From Stratiolaelaps scimitus (lineage: Eukaryota > Arthropoda > Arachnida > Mesostigmata > Laelapidae), in assembly GCA_019614645.1 (NCBI GenBank), contig JABWDB010000002.1:23425501-23489500 (forward strand): a DNA stretch of 64,000 nt. Reading direction: 5' to 3'. Below the pieces are notes generated by a model, which was given only the letters and a program-made list of their open reading frames with translations, was not told where the DNA came from and did no database searches. This document shows, one piece after another, positions 35,384 to 48,280 of the stretch (within the stretch, counting starts at the first letter, position 1; the number at the start of each line of letters is the position of its first letter). Both the position numbers and the translations under genes were made by a program.

Positions 35384-35646
35384 GTGAGTTTTCAAAGCTC
35401 GACTAATTAAACTGCCTGACTAATTAAACATCCTCAATGTAGCTTGACATCGCGCAAGGGCAATAGTGGTAGAACGGCATTGTCATGAGCCAAATTGACA
35501 GCTTGAGAAAAATGAACATCTTCAAGATGGGATTCCAACTGCTGCCTAAGGTATCGCTCTTATTTGGTGCTTGGCCAGAAATGATGTAAGAGTAGTGATC
35601 AGTAGTTGGATGAGAAGTGAGCTTTCCTTTTGTTAGTGTATGTCAG

Positions 35647-35669
35647 TATATATATATATATATATATAT
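35647..35669. repeat. (TA)n microsatellite
   Basis: About 11 TA units lie in the interval between the two exon-like segments at 35.3 and 35.9 kb. Confidence 0.8.
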
Positions 35670-35922
35670 CGAGATTTTTGGCGTTCAGTTGAACTCTCCT
35701 TTCATGAGATTATTGTGTCGCAATATAGCCGCCTACAGAATTTGTTCTGAATTCTGATCGAACTTCCTTCGGACAGCAGCTTATTTTTTTGCTTTGCTAA
35801 CACATTGTAGTCCATTATCGAAAATCATTATCGTACGAGGCGAACAAAATATAATCGATGTCGGAGAGTTTTTCATCAACAGCTGTTTGTCCTGTAACGC
35901 TGTTCCATGTTGTTTCTTTCAG

Positions 35923-36030
35923 ATATCTCAAGACCTCTGGGTATTCGGTGCACTAACACGCGTGTCTCAGGTTTGTGGAGCTTTGGATTTCCGCCAGAAA
36001 TACTACTTTGATCGGACTAGAGAAAAACTA
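35923..36030 (+). CDS. Possible exon of an unrecognised gene
   Basis: A strong 3' splice site (TTGTTTCTTTCAG) is followed by 108 open bases and then a consensus donor (CTA|GTAAGT). The 36 codons read ISQDLWVFGALTRVSQVCGA and then LDFRQKYYFDRTREKL, which looks like real protein: a hydrophobic first half and a charged second half, as at a membrane edge. Both ends are in phase 0. A second donor-like CAG|GTTTGT lies inside. No family is recognised and no in-phase neighbour was found within 1 kb, so it may belong to a gene with long introns. Confidence 0.33.
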
Positions 36031-39000
36031 GTAAGTGATAACTGACAAGGAATCGCGTACGATTGAATGGTACCAATGTTGTAAAGGAAAATTGAAACCA
36101 GTCGGCTCACGCATCATCAATGCATGTTGCGGAGGCGGGCCGCGTCATGATATATAAGCTATCGTACCGTTGGAGGCTAGCATGGCTACGTAGGGTTGCA
36201 GAGCGTTAAGGTTAAACGATTAATGCTGGCATCACCAATCAAGATGGGCACAGTGACATCGTAGGTTGCCGGCAGGAACTTATTTGACAGAAAATTGATT
36301 GGAAAAAAACTGCCCTTCAGGTTTGTTTAAAATCCGTATTGTATGCCCTCTCTATTAGCTGGCTGGATGATACTCGAGGCTAATACGATGGGTGGAATAT
36401 CTACCATTCTACTCCTACTACTAAAAGCAAAGTCGGAATTGTAAGTTGAGTTAGATTGCACTATATCCAAATGAATAAATTATAATCTTAACCATTTAAA
36501 GCGTCCTATTTTCATGTCAACGAGAGAGTTTTCGGTCACAAACGATTCTGGTGTTGCCAGCAGGCATCCAATCAAGCACTTTCTCTCTATTTATCTATAT
36601 ATTTTACTCCTTTACGTAGATATAACACACAGTGGCACAATTGAGCATTCAATTTTAGCACACATCTGCTGTCGCATATCGTATGAGCAATGCCGACTGC
36701 CTTGTCAATAAGTGTATGGATACAAGAACATACAGGCTAACGGATTGCATATTGAGGTGACGATGCCTCTTTTTTGCTCCGTGTTGCCCGCGGTTCCCAG
36801 CCTGATCGGGGTTTACGAGCCTAGGTAATCTTGCGAACGTCAAGATCGAGATACCTAATGCTGACTCGAGTTTATTACCGGACGAGCCGCTCTGGCTCGA
36901 TTGAGAAACAGCTGAACCCAGGTGTGGGGAACAGCCGTTGTGCGAGGATGCGATTGTTGTGAGTGTTTCACAACGAGGCGGCACGTGGGCAAAGGAATAA
37001 CGGCAGAGACTAATACCTCTGAATCTGAGACGAATTGTGAGACCAGCGCTTCAATGGGGCGAGGAGGCTAATTTGCATTCTTATTGGCCACAGGGTGGTC
37101 TGTCCAAAAATTAGAAAATGGTCCCCCTACACTTCAAGCGATTGCACAATGAGCCGGATCGGTTGAAACTTCCCAATACGACTGTTCGTGTAATAGGCTT
37201 CGCGTGAGACCGATCTGAAGGAAAAGCGTACAATACAAGGCACAACAGACGAAACAGACATGAAATGTGTGGGATTTTGCCAAAACAGTTTCAAGCCAGA
37301 TGTGTCACCAATTGACATTCGTCGTGTAGGCAATTGTTTGGATTCGTTAGATGGTGTTGTCTGTCTTCGTGTACACACAAAGAATACTTTACGGTGGATG
37401 TAACATGTCGATATATAATTAAGTATTTTGTGAGTATAGCTTAGTCGTGTCCAAAGACCGACGGCTATGGATACACAAAACCTGGCCAAAATTTGCCACT
37501 CCTTCTTGGCACCTCCGCTGCTATTTGATATGCTTTGATATGAACTTGTAACTTTTGTCATTCGTTGCTCTGTATCCAGGCCTTTTCCCTATCATTTACT
37601 TCGTTTCTCTTTCTCTCATACTGTCTCCTTCGAACTTAATCAGGTCAAGGGTTTTATTCTCTTGGCAGGTCATCTCAGCGTTGACCGACTGATGGCCGAA
37701 ACCGACTAGAAACCCGTATTGTCCACTAGCGTGTCCTGATGGCCTGAAGAAGGGCCTCCATTCTGTTCCAACTCTGTTTGGATTTGGCAAGAGTCCACTC
37801 TCTAAGAGTCCAGGTCTGATTTTGCGGGCTGTGTCTGTAACCTTGTCTTATTTTCCCTGTGAGAATGAGCCCGTCGAGACCCGTTCCCGACGGATTGGAT
37901 TCCTGCGCGCGAACGGCGGTCATTTGTGTGGCTCCGACGACGACCACCGCTGGTACGAGCTGTGCTGTGCACACAGACTGCATCGGTAGGGCTAGTGTTT
38001 CCAACAGCGCAAGTCTTCTACATTCTACTATCCTGAAGGGAAATTGCCTCTTAGGGTGCCCTCTGTGCTGCCATGTCTTCTAGATCTCTGCTGCCGGGGT
38101 TCTTTGAGCTACTCATTTGACGGTGGCACCCAGAACGGCTACGCGAGTTTAGGATTGACACCGAAATTGGCCCCAAAGAGGCAGAAGCTAGCCGCAAGAA
38201 GTCCAATGGGAATCAACGTTCCCTTCGCCGCGTGTTCGCGTTCTGGTATTTGGCGTCATTATCCCTGTTGTATCGTAACGGTCGCTTTACAAGTGGGATA
38301 GTTGACTTATGAGCAGCTCGGGCTAGTACGTTCTGAACTTCTAAAGGCTTAGACGTTTTTCTGTCGTCATTAATGATTTGGCCCGTAATGCCCATAGCGA
38401 CATAGAACGCATGTGGACACACCAGAAATATGCGGAAGTCAAGAGAGAGAGAGAGAGGAAGATTGTTCCAAGAAGGGAGTCTCTGGAATTACTATTACAT
38501 CTCAACATTGTTATTTTTCAGCTGGTGGTACAATACTTATATGATGGAAGCCGAACGTATAATATCTAATCGACTACCAAAATGTCATCGCGGTCGTCGA
38601 GACGAGCACCGCAACCGTAATTCACTTGGCCGAGCTCACTTACCGGGATCTCACAGCATCTACCCAGCGAGCGGAGATGCAGCATCGACACCCTCAACAC
38701 CTCTTGTACCCTATTACCAATATAATTCAGGCCTTGCAAGCTTCGGCTGTCGGTGGCTCGTTGGTTCGACCTTCGTCAACGGGTCTGGCCGCAGCAACCA
38801 CCGCCACCGTCCTTTGGTTTGGATAATGAACAGCACACGTGACCGTGTGTGCTTCTGCTGCTTCTTCGAGCTAAATGAGAGGACGCCGCTGGCTCAGGAC
38901 GCTATGTAGCTCGTTTGGGGAGCCTAATTAGGCAAGGCGGCAGAGCTTAGTTTAGGGAAAATGAAGGCGAATAGGGGAATGTAGGGAAATAGATGCTGGC

Positions 39001-42000
39001 TGACTACTGTCGTCCGCTGCTGGTGCTCTGGCTGGTTTTGGGTAGAGCAACCGCGTGGGGATGCCGTCCTGTCCGCGAGGCCAGTGCTGGCTGCTTACAA
39101 GGCGCCAGCTCGCTTTTCGACCACAGAGGCCGAAACGAAGCGAAGTCGAGCCAAGCTGAGCTGAACGAAAAGCTAAGCGACGAGAAAAGCATATGGAGGC
39201 GGAAGAGCCGTTCTTTCTGTAACTCTCAGTGACCGCTTCGCAAAGCGGCCGCGGTAACACCAAAACACGAAGTGACGACTAGCCACTACTATAACACGTG
39301 CGAGTTGGAAAAGGCGACAAGCGTTTGCTTGTCTCTGCATTACATTGCCCTCATTCCCCGTGTCTTGATGGTGCTCTAGTTTCTTGGCTCAACCTCTCTC
39401 TTGCGTGGCCTCTCGTTCGTCCAGACGCCTTGCCCAAATCGGCTCTATACTTGTGCCAGTTCCACGCTGTGATATGTCTAGTCAGCCTGCGCCCTAGCAA
39501 GGACACATTTCAGGACAGTTGGGTAGCCGCACTTGCGGACGGTCGTTCTTCACATGGGGTTTGTAGTATTGTCAAGAGTAATGAGCGCAAACATGTAAAG
39601 AGGGACAATAAACATAATTTGTTATTAACTCTTGCTAATTTGACATTCAACACGTGACATCGCTTAATTCATTTGAATGAGTAAAAATAATCTGTATGTA
39701 TTGTAGTTTTGTTATCGGACAATTCCTTAGATTGTGCTTCAAAGATCAACATCCTTGGTGATTTCTTAAGCCTCGACGAGACGGATTTTAACGAGGATGA
39801 ATGCCTTCAAGGCCAGCTTCCGAAGTGAAACTATTCGATACACTTACAGTCTTCTATTTTCAATCGTTATATATATCATAATCTCATCTTATACTTGTGT
39901 CTTCCGACTCGACATATTGATAGGCCGCATCCTGTGGAGGCTCAGGAAGGGAGGTAAATTTTCCTGAATATTTATTCATCCGAGCCAGCCTGTTTCTGCG
40001 ACAATTGCATCCGATATTAAGTACTCTGTCTAGGCACGGCTGCATTCACTAAAACGAGGGCATTCTTGCACATCCTCAGAAAAGTCGGGAGGCTCAGGCG
40101 CCGGCACTTTGCACAAAGCAGCTGGTGGCCTTGAGTATAAAGTAGTATGTGTGTCCTCGGTGGCGATGCACCAGAAGATGAGATCCCGTCGACCAAAATC
40201 CAATTCGCTGTACTTGTGGAGTATCTCGAAAAGTGCTCCGTGTGTCTTCGACACGTTTTGAAGTTTCCATTCCGGAGGCGCTTTGTTTATTCTCACGGGT
40301 CCGAATTGAGAGGGATGCTGGAATCTCACTGGCGTTTACGGCACTCAGTAGCTATAGGTCATCGCTGTATGAATGGAGCGGTGAAACCGTAGGCTGCAAA
40401 CTGCTCAATTTGGTTGCTCATTCTTGACTTATCAGTTGCCATATTTTTATTTACTGTTTTTAGAAACAACTCTTTTTGCTATTTGGAGAGGATGAAATGG
40501 GCGGCGGACAATAACGGGTATCATGTGCATTTCTAAGGCGTGTGTTCTAAACAATTGCGGTGACTTAGGTTCTTCCAATATGAAGCGTCACGTCGAACCG
40601 CGAGATGAAGGTCATGAGAAGATCACGCAGGTCACCCGTTGAGAGAAATAGAAGCAGCTAAGTGGTCGACATAGGTTTGTTCCTCCACTACGGTTAGACG
40701 TATCAAAAGTGAACCTTCTGCTGAACCAGACAGAAACAGTTGAGTGTAAAGTACTACATTTTGTAGTAAGGTATTGTATTCTTATCGAAGTCTAGAGGGA
40801 GCACATATTCTTGCAGACTCTGGTAAGATTTACTCCTTGTCTCTCTAAATGGAAACTACTGAGATAGGCACCCCCACTCTCCTTGTAAACTTCTCTGCAG
40901 TTGCGAAACTGACCAAAGTTTCTGCTGCTTCGCGACGGATTTGCTGTAACTGACTGTTTTTCACTGAACGGTATATCGTACTAAGCTAGATATAGGTGGC
41001 CTATTTCTCCTGCGGTAGGGAGAAGCGAGGAGTTTCACTATATTGTATTGTACATTAGATAAATAATAGGAGATTTTTCTGGCGGTTCAGGTTTCCGGCG
41101 GTCGTGGCTTCCCTTGCCAGCCACTAGCTGAGTGGTGCCGACGTGTGCTACGCCGTGGCACTAGCCAAGAAGTTGGGGCGCATATGAACCAGACACAGAC
41201 GGCAGTGGAGGCGGAGGCTGAAACCCTACGGAGTGGCAGACGTGAGGACCCATTCACACTTTGCTATTCGCACATGCCAAAGCCTGTTTGGGATGAAGAT
41301 GAGGTGGTGGCGGGTACCGTATAGACAGGCGTATGACGCTATGCGGTGATATATTCAGCGAAGCATAAAATGCGAATAGACCATTCGACCCCTAGAGTAA
41401 CGGATACCCTGCAGCCCCTGCCAAGCTGTAGCCGGCCAGTATGGAAAAAGTCACACTTGAATAGAAGGAACTGCTTCCATCGTCCTTACCAAGCTTTTCC
41501 CCGACCAAGCACCGCCCGATACGGTGCTCTGGCCGTTCTCTACCCTCGAGATTTCAAGGATTTCGAAGAAGATCCCCGAAATAAAGTATCTTCTCGCGCG
41601 CCGTTTATCCACACGATTGCCTTCGTGGCTGCGGCAGCAACGGCCATCGCCAGAAGCAGGACGGCAGGCAACCAGGCGTTTGAAACGAGTATCGTTGCAG
41701 ACAGTTTGACAGAGCCCATAGTTTTCCATTGGCTGGCCAGTTGGCCGACCGGTGGACGAGGTCACTGTTGTAAAATATTGTCAAAGTGACATAGGGGAAC
41801 AGTAATGAAAACGTAATGTTAACGATGCAGATTCCGGGTGAGATGAACATTACATTTACATATTCCGATGCAATTGACTAGCTGACGTTACACTGTGCAC
41901 GATCTAATGTAATAATACAAGAGTGGCTGGCTTAGATTATTGTACCTCCGTCTCTCCGCCCACCCATTGTGGCGAGTGTGCGAATGGGGAGATACAAAAA

Positions 42001-42454
42001 AGCACGATCATGTAAAAAACTACACTCGCAGGCCTTTCTTTTATCTAGGTATGATATTGTGCGCGCAAGTCAGGATTCTAGTAGAATCCTTGTACAAACA
42101 ACTCGAAATACTTTACATACAGATAGATATAGATAGATGGGACGAAAATAACTGTAGACGCTCCAAGTGTTGGACAGGAACATTCACTTCAAGAGCTACA
42201 CGAGTCAAAGCTCTAGCGAATAATCTTGTTCAAGATGGAGACAATGTCTACGCAAAGAAGGTTTTGTTTTAAGAATAGAAGCCCCTTGAAAGTGACATCC
42301 AGATCTTGTGGTATTCGGTTACGGTGATAAATCTTAAAAGACCTCGTCAGTGGAAAATATGATCCTTGCCCACTTGAGTGAATGACAAATGTGCTTTTTA
42401 AAGCTAAGGTCTTTCGCCTTCTACTAAGTAGACAAGTCACTTTGCAGGAATACC
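36031..42454. other. Long stretch without a supported gene
   Basis: Mixed sequence with GC-richer parts at 37.7-38.3, 38.6-39.2 and 41.1-41.8 kb. Frames there overlap in several phases and have low-complexity products. A 99-codon minus frame at 40030-40329 (ILHKYSELDFGRRDLIFWC in its middle) looks somewhat protein-like but is unrecognised. A (GA)n tract lies at 38444-38459. If the exon-like segments at 35.9 and 46.7 kb belong to one gene, this would be intron. Confidence 0.45.
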
Positions 42455-42649
42455 TCATCTGCTCGCAGTGAGCATCACACCTAATGACCCTCCTTTCAGA
42501 TCTATCAAAGGAGTCCGAAATCTGAAAACGACATGACTGCGGTAAATGGAATCCTTGCGAAGTAGGTGCCCGGGCACGCATATTCCACCTCCGTGAACGA
42601 CTGCGCCGCCATTTATACATGCATCCGTGAAACACTTGTTGATAAATCC
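42455..42649 (-). pseudogene. Possible RNase H remnant of a non-LTR retrotransposon
   Basis: A minus-strand frame reads INKCFTDACINGGAVVHGGG followed by ICVPG. The pattern TDxS/C, then a Gly-rich turn, then I-C/Y-V/I-P, is that of the first strands of RNase H domains in LINEs (TDGS-x-n-GxGGxGxxIP). The first catalytic Asp would be that of FTDA. Later acidic residues and the usual SxxxAEL motif cannot be followed with confidence before the stop at 42455. This is a tentative family call based on one motif. Confidence 0.35.
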
Positions 42650-45600
42650 TTTCAGTGTCGAGGTTAGGTTGCATTGTTCAGAGTCTGTTTAAAGCAACGT
42701 AATGGTCTGTAGCATTGTGCAAAAGGTCACAAAACCTAGGTGCATTAACTTCTATTGATGTGAGGCTGTAAATTTAATGTTATAAGTTGGTTTGTAAGGT
42801 AAGTGCAGTATGTACCTCGCGTCGTACTTGCACATGATTGGCAATGAATGCGGCCGTTATTTTGTATGGATTGCATATGCAACTTACGGTGAACTAGAAA
42901 GTATTGTAATCTTCTTTTTGATAATAAATAAAATACAAGAGAAACTTACAAACCTCATCTCCGTTGTGTGTATTTTCTATTGATACATAATGAATTGAGA
43001 GGTGCTATATGAATATTGAGAATTCCATTAACGAGAATCAGTTAACAATTCTCTATTTTCATGTAGTTACTACTATTATTTGCATTACTAAACACTTATT
43101 TAAACGCTATTGGATTGCGGTCCCTTGTGCGTAGTGTATATTATTGTCTATAGAGTTCTGGGTATTTTCTTGATTCTCCGAACACCACGTGTAACTATTA
43201 ACGAAATTGCATAGGTCAAGAGCTTAGGGCTATAAATCAGCCAATTAGATGAGAACGCTAATTGGACGAAATTCGACACGCTAGTCTTTACCCAAGATTC
43301 GGCTGGTGCTCTGATTAGAGATATTAATATGTATATCTCTTAGCATTTTCGAAGGTGCCAAACATGGGAAATATGACGCCCATACACTCTCTGTCACTCA
43401 TTGCCATTAAGATGAACTAATTTTGTAGGTGCAAAGTTTGCGATGAAAGTACACCACACTAAGCCTGCGGAAATCGCAAAACACTTTATGGGCAAATCAG
43501 CGTGATATCCACATTGCATGATACCGTTGTCTCTTAGTATGTGTTAATTCACGGGTGTGTAGTGCGGTCAAATTTCTTGATGTCTTGGATTCTGCGTATC
43601 CTGAAGACTATGGCCGCTTTGCGGTGCACGAAAACCTGTTCAATGTGCACGAGCAAGACTGTTCAGAGGATCAAGTTTCGGTCTGGAACTTCAAACTCCG
43701 TTCTAAAATTTCGGAGTGAAATCTGCCGCCTGAAATCTGAATGAGACCTTGGGGCTGCCGCTGCTACATTTCCACCACCTACTGAAATAGAACTTTTAAC
43801 CGTGAACTGAAACTTTCTGCACAGGCTCACTTCGATCCGTAGTAGTAGTAGTAATGAATTATTGGATATTTTTAGAATTCGTTTTCGCTGTTGGGATCTT
43901 TTGACTAATTGTTGACTAACAAAGAACCCGAAGTATGCGTTGGGCCACACAAGAAAACGCACAACAATTGGCAGATCTCGCTCTCACCCAAACAACAATA
44001 CCAACAGTATCTGCTTGTGCGGACCATGTATAAAACATTTTAGACCTTTTGCAGTAATAAAATCTGTTGTTTTTTTTACAAAAGGAAAAACCCTCAGCTG
44101 TTTCTTTTAATGGTAGACACTGCAAAATCGAAGATCATTTGACCTTATATTGTGCGGACTATTGTATATTACAATAACAAATAACAATACAGACCAACTA
44201 GCACGCCCTAAGTGAACGCCCTGTCGCATCAATTTTGCATCATAATCAATCAATTTGCTCAGCTAATTGCAAACGCTAAGTATATTAAGCGAAGTAGACC
44301 AAAGATGCGAACGCAATATTATCATATACTCTGAACGAACGAAACTGGCAGAGAAAAACATACTTAACCCTGTTCTCTTCGTTGGCTTCAACCAAGTCAA
44401 GTTGCAAGTAGCTGCTCGATAGGATACGTAGGGGCTGAAATAGTAGTAACTTGGTTCGATATCGGCCGACACCTGTCCCGTTGCCAGGGTTCACCAACAA
44501 CGGTATTCAGTTCTGCACCAATACAGCGGTTTAGCTGCGATACGAAGGGCGAACTGTATGCTGTGTGATAGGAAGGTTGGGTAGCCGCGATGGTGGCAAC
44601 GAAGCCGACCAACTCGAGGTTTGGCCAGCTGCAGGAATGTCCATATTAACCCGAACATGGCAGCTATAGCCAGTGGCTAGGTTCTCTTGCAAAAGGCTCG
44701 GCCGTAGCTGAGCTGCCAGAGATGCCGAAGCTGCCATTTAGTGCGAGCGCGTTGAGGGGAGAGAGGAGCGTGAGTGGCCGGCTCACAGAGCGGTCCTTGC
44801 GCCTGACCGAGGAGGATATTAGGCCGTAGGCCGGGATCGGCTGACCCGACCGAGGATAATGGACGTGAATTGGACGTCCAATGCCTGCGATAGATTCCTG
44901 GCGTGCTTGACTACTTGACGTAAGGGGGAAACTTTGGGGGGCAGTCGGACGGAACAAGGTGGCCACCACCAAGAGGAGGAGCACATTTGTCCCGGTACCT
45001 GCTTGCTCAGGATTTAAATTTACGTGATGAGAACTGTCAGCTTTATCTAAGCCAAGCTGGGGGTCTAAGTGGAGATCTTGGGAGAACTCGGTATCGTTGT
45101 ATTGTAGAAAAATAGAATACGAAGCTACCGTGAGCTGGGTTCCACCTTGCAATCGTCATCATGTAGTCAGGACAGTAGGCATTTATCGCTGATTAAATCG
45201 TATCAAGACCTCTTGGAAACGGGATTGCCAGCAAAAACTACAAAGGTCGCTACCTTCGCTGAGGCTACACGCAAGTGACTGAATTGAACGCGTGGAAACA
45301 TGCACGTCCATGAGATAACGTATGCATCGCATGAGAAGCAACGGAGCCGGTTATTACGATACACAACGAGGAAATTCTTGATACAAAAGACCAAAAACGA
45401 CTCCCAATTACCTCGGGCGTTAATGGGACCTTACGGGAATTGAGCCCGTGCGAACTGGGGTAAATCCCTCTAGTAACCACTTCCCCTCCTGGTTCGGAAG
45501 AGCTCAAGGACACCTACATCAAAAGAGGAGATTATGCGAACTGCGTGAGTTTCGTCCTTCCACTCTTTTTCGGGCGAGGGACAAAAAAACCGCAATATCG

Positions 45601-46722
45601 TGCGAGTGCAGATTAAGGTTAATTCCACCGTACAACCGTAAATTTTATGCTTGTGATAGATTCGGACCCTAGGAAAACGTTATATTGGTTAGGTGATAAA
45701 TCAATATAGCAGGTTATATTCATCTTGAAATATAAAGGGTATCTTTACATATTGTTATATATCACATTTGTAAGCCGAGCTAGTTGACGTGGCCCAAAGG
45801 TGCACGTTGAATCAGTTGACAGTAGTTAAATGAATAATAACGTAATCTTAATAAAAATAACTTCTTGGGAGAAATAACTTAATTCCAAAAAAAAAGAAAT
45901 TGGAACTGAACATTTTATACATGTGTCTCATATCGAAGACACCACTGTCTGCGCTAATTGGATCATACATAAATAAGTAAGCCAACGAGGTTATGTAGAA
46001 CATACTTTTATTCGGCATTGATTTCAAGGTAAAACGTATTACGATCGATTTCTAATCTATTGTAAGTCCTACATAAGTGACCGTCTCCATTGTGCGCTCC
46101 CCTACGGATTAATGGTTCAAACAATTTGTGGCAACCTTCTGTCATAGATCTAGTTTCTCCTGGCAACCCAATAGTCTGGATTATTCTGACCTTTCAACTA
46201 GATTGCTTTTATGGATGTTCCTAACATGAAATCCAATTACTCATTATACGTTGTGATACAATTGAGAAACAGTTTTCCAATGTCGATTACTTTTGGTGCG
46301 ATTAGATGCGTCCTTTGGGTCATTTCGTGTCCTTGTTCTAATTGCCCCTTCAAAGCTCCTTGAGCCAATATTTCCGCTTAAGTAATTATTTCTCGAACCA
46401 AGTAGACAGACACGTCAGATACCAATATCTCGCGCGAAGATTAGACGTATCCACCAGGTATAACCACCAGGTACAGCCTGAAGCATAGGCAAAGTCTTGG
46501 TAGAAAAGTCTTGCTGGTTACTTGAAAATGATCATGATGAGTAATGTCAAATGAATGCCATGAGGCGCTTGATAGTTGGACCCGATTGTAGGTAAAGCAT
46601 ACCACGCAGCGGTTTCTCTAAAAAAAGGGTTATTGTGATATTCAACCTTATAATATATTCAAGGTTTCAAGACTCGTACTAAAATTTTAGTCCTGCTTGC
46701 TTGGCCTGAGGCAACCATTCAG
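42650..46722. other. Stretch without a supported gene; one SINE-like piece
   Basis: AT-rich to 44.5 kb, then GC-richer to 45.2 kb. A 162-codon minus frame at 44664-45152 is open but Ser/Leu/Pro-rich and unrecognised. A SINE-like tRNA relic at 45425-45490 is listed separately. Confidence 0.45.
45425..45490 (-). repeat. tRNA-like relic, possible SINE
   Basis: On the minus strand AAGTGGTTACTAGAGGG resembles a pol III A box. About 25 bases later, CACGGGCTCAATTCCCGT forms a perfect 5-bp T-arm stem (ACGGG/CCCGT) with a 7-base loop close to a B box. An acceptor stem cannot be completed, so this is not a functional tRNA gene. It may be a relative of the SINE copies at 54065 and 63229, which share the GCACGGG...CCC part. 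Confidence 0.35.
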
Positions 46723-46828
46723 AACTATCCCTAAGTTCCTTGTAATTAAAATGGTAGTGCTGGACAAGTACGCGGTTGCACCCAACTGGCAAGGAGATCC
46801 TCGCTATCCCGATAAGCCCTTACACGAG
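46723..46828 (+). CDS. Possible exon 1 of a three-exon chain, unrecognised gene
   Basis: The segment lies between AACCATTCAG and the consensus donor GAG|GTGAGC. After one base that completes a split codon it reads TIPKFLVIKMVVLDKYAV and then APNWQGDPRYPDKPLHE, without stops. The composition, Trp/Tyr/Pro-rich and mixed charge, looks like true protein. It ends in phase 0, which matches the start of the segment at 47414. The family is unknown. Confidence 0.35.
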
Positions 46829-47413
46829 GTGAGCTATATATGGCTTCTGAGCTGCGTTCAATTTGGCACTCAATGTTGTCTGCCTTTAGAAATGTCGAGT
46901 TTTCCTCAAGCGGACACAACGCCTCATGAAAGTCCATTGATATTGGCCACTAATTGACTTACACATCACTTCTATCTGACCACGGTACTCTACAAATTCA
47001 AATATTGGTATAAAAGATTTACAATGGTCTGATTCTACTCTCATCCGGTCAAGCCTCGTGACATATATGCAAAAGAAATTGACCATTGTAAAAATTGCAG
47101 TTCCTTTAATAAACCCATAAATCTTTACCTTGGCATTGATCTTCGAATCAATGTAGTAATATTTTATATTGAAATTCCACCCCTCACATTTTTGTACAAA
47201 AGGTAATTACACGTACATACTCGCAACCTCACAGTGCGATTATGGCAATGTGCTTTGATCCATATCACAATAGGTCACCGAACGTAAATCTACCGTCGTT
47301 GCGTTAAAAGTTAATCAGAGGAAAGGTCGATTCTGAGAGAAGTACCAGTGGACAATCGAATAGCATTGTTCAATATACATCACCTACCTGTGCTGGTTAT
47401 GTCCGCTCTGCAG

Positions 47414-47539
47414 ATCACTCCGATTCACAGTTCGTGTCTACTAAACAGAAAACCATGGCAAACGCTCCCAGTAGGACGTTTCTACTTGTGGCTATTTGAC
47501 TTCCAAAATCACTTTTGGGACGGAGTTCTCATGACACAG
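47414..47539 (+). CDS. Possible exon 2 of a three-exon chain, unrecognised gene
   Basis: It is preceded by a pyrimidine-rich acceptor (TTATGTCCGCTCTGCAG) and followed by the consensus donor CAG|GTGAGC. The 42 codons end in GRFYLWLFDFQNHFWDGVLM TQ, an aromatic-rich, protein-like stretch. Both ends are in phase 0. It joins in frame with 46723-46828 upstream and 48281-48340 downstream. The intron between the first two would be about 585 bases. No domain is recognised. Confidence 0.37.
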
Positions 47540-47758
47540 GTGAGCTCAGCAGTCGGGAGAAGTTAGATAGATTGAAGCCGAACGAATAGATTGAAGCCTC
47601 TTTACTCGCGAAAGCCAAGCAAAATATTCCTGACATTCTAAGCTCGAAAAAAAAACATGCCAGTGGCAACGGTCGTCAGATTGTAATGTCTAGAGATCGT
47701 CCCAATCGTCACCAACGGAATCCTGCTCCTCTGGGAGCAGCTGAGCAGGTGACATCGA

Positions 47759-48190
47759 ATGACCTTCGGCAGGATTATACTGGCGTTCTCGAAATTGTTA
47801 ATAATTGTGGAGCTTCACACAACAATTCTCAACCGTCTGACGGGGACTCCATTGCTAGATGAAGATGTTCGCCGATCGTTCAGCCTATCGGAAGTGGAAA
47901 TACGTCGCGCCTTCGTCGAAACGCAGGAGATAAAAACTGCGGATAGAGCCCCATCTATGTCCTTCTCAATCCGAGCAATGACTGACGGCAGCTTGAAGCA
48001 GAATGCGTCGATAGCCTTATATTTATATATCGTTACTAGATTCACAATTCGTTGGTTCCATCATCAAGCGTGCGAAACCCGTGGAGAGCACAAACGGGAT
48101 GAGAACTGTATTTGTAAATTTTGCAAAACTAAATATCATTCTGGCAAAAATGGCCATGATAGATTACTCAGTTATCTTCTGAACTATTAA
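47759..48190 (+). CDS. Unrecognised 143-codon open frame inside the putative intron
   Basis: The frame begins MTFGRIILAFSKLLIIVEL and ends with a CICKFCKTKYH cluster that has a few Cys/His but no standard zinc-finger spacing. A different frame just upstream (47651-47860) is also open and protein-like. That could mean a frameshifted transposon relic sitting between the exon-like segments at 47414 and 48281. Nothing ties it to a known family. Confidence 0.15.
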   Translation: MTFGRIILAFSKLLIIVELHTTILNRLTGTPLLDEDVRRSFSLSEVEIRRAFVETQEIKTADRAPSMSFSIRAMTDGSLKQNASIALYLYIVTRFTIRWFHHQACETRGEHKRDENCICKFCKTKYHSGKNGHDRLLSYLLNY

Positions 48191-48280
48191 CTCAACATCG
48201 ATCATTTATAGTGGTTATTCAATATGTTAACAAGGCGGCAATTTAAATGAACTATTATTATTATTTTTCAACTATTCTAG

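Noticed and set aside
38430..38909. 159-codon plus-strand frame
   Set aside because: It begins in a (GA)n tract and runs through sequence with other open frames. No domain.
42213..42674. 153-codon minus-strand frame as a gene
   Set aside because: It overlaps a different frame with RNase H-like residues, which explains the region better. Its own product is unremarkable.
44664..45152. 162-codon minus-strand frame as a gene
   Set aside because: The composition is Ser/Pro/Leu-rich without motifs, and no splice or polyadenylation context supports it.
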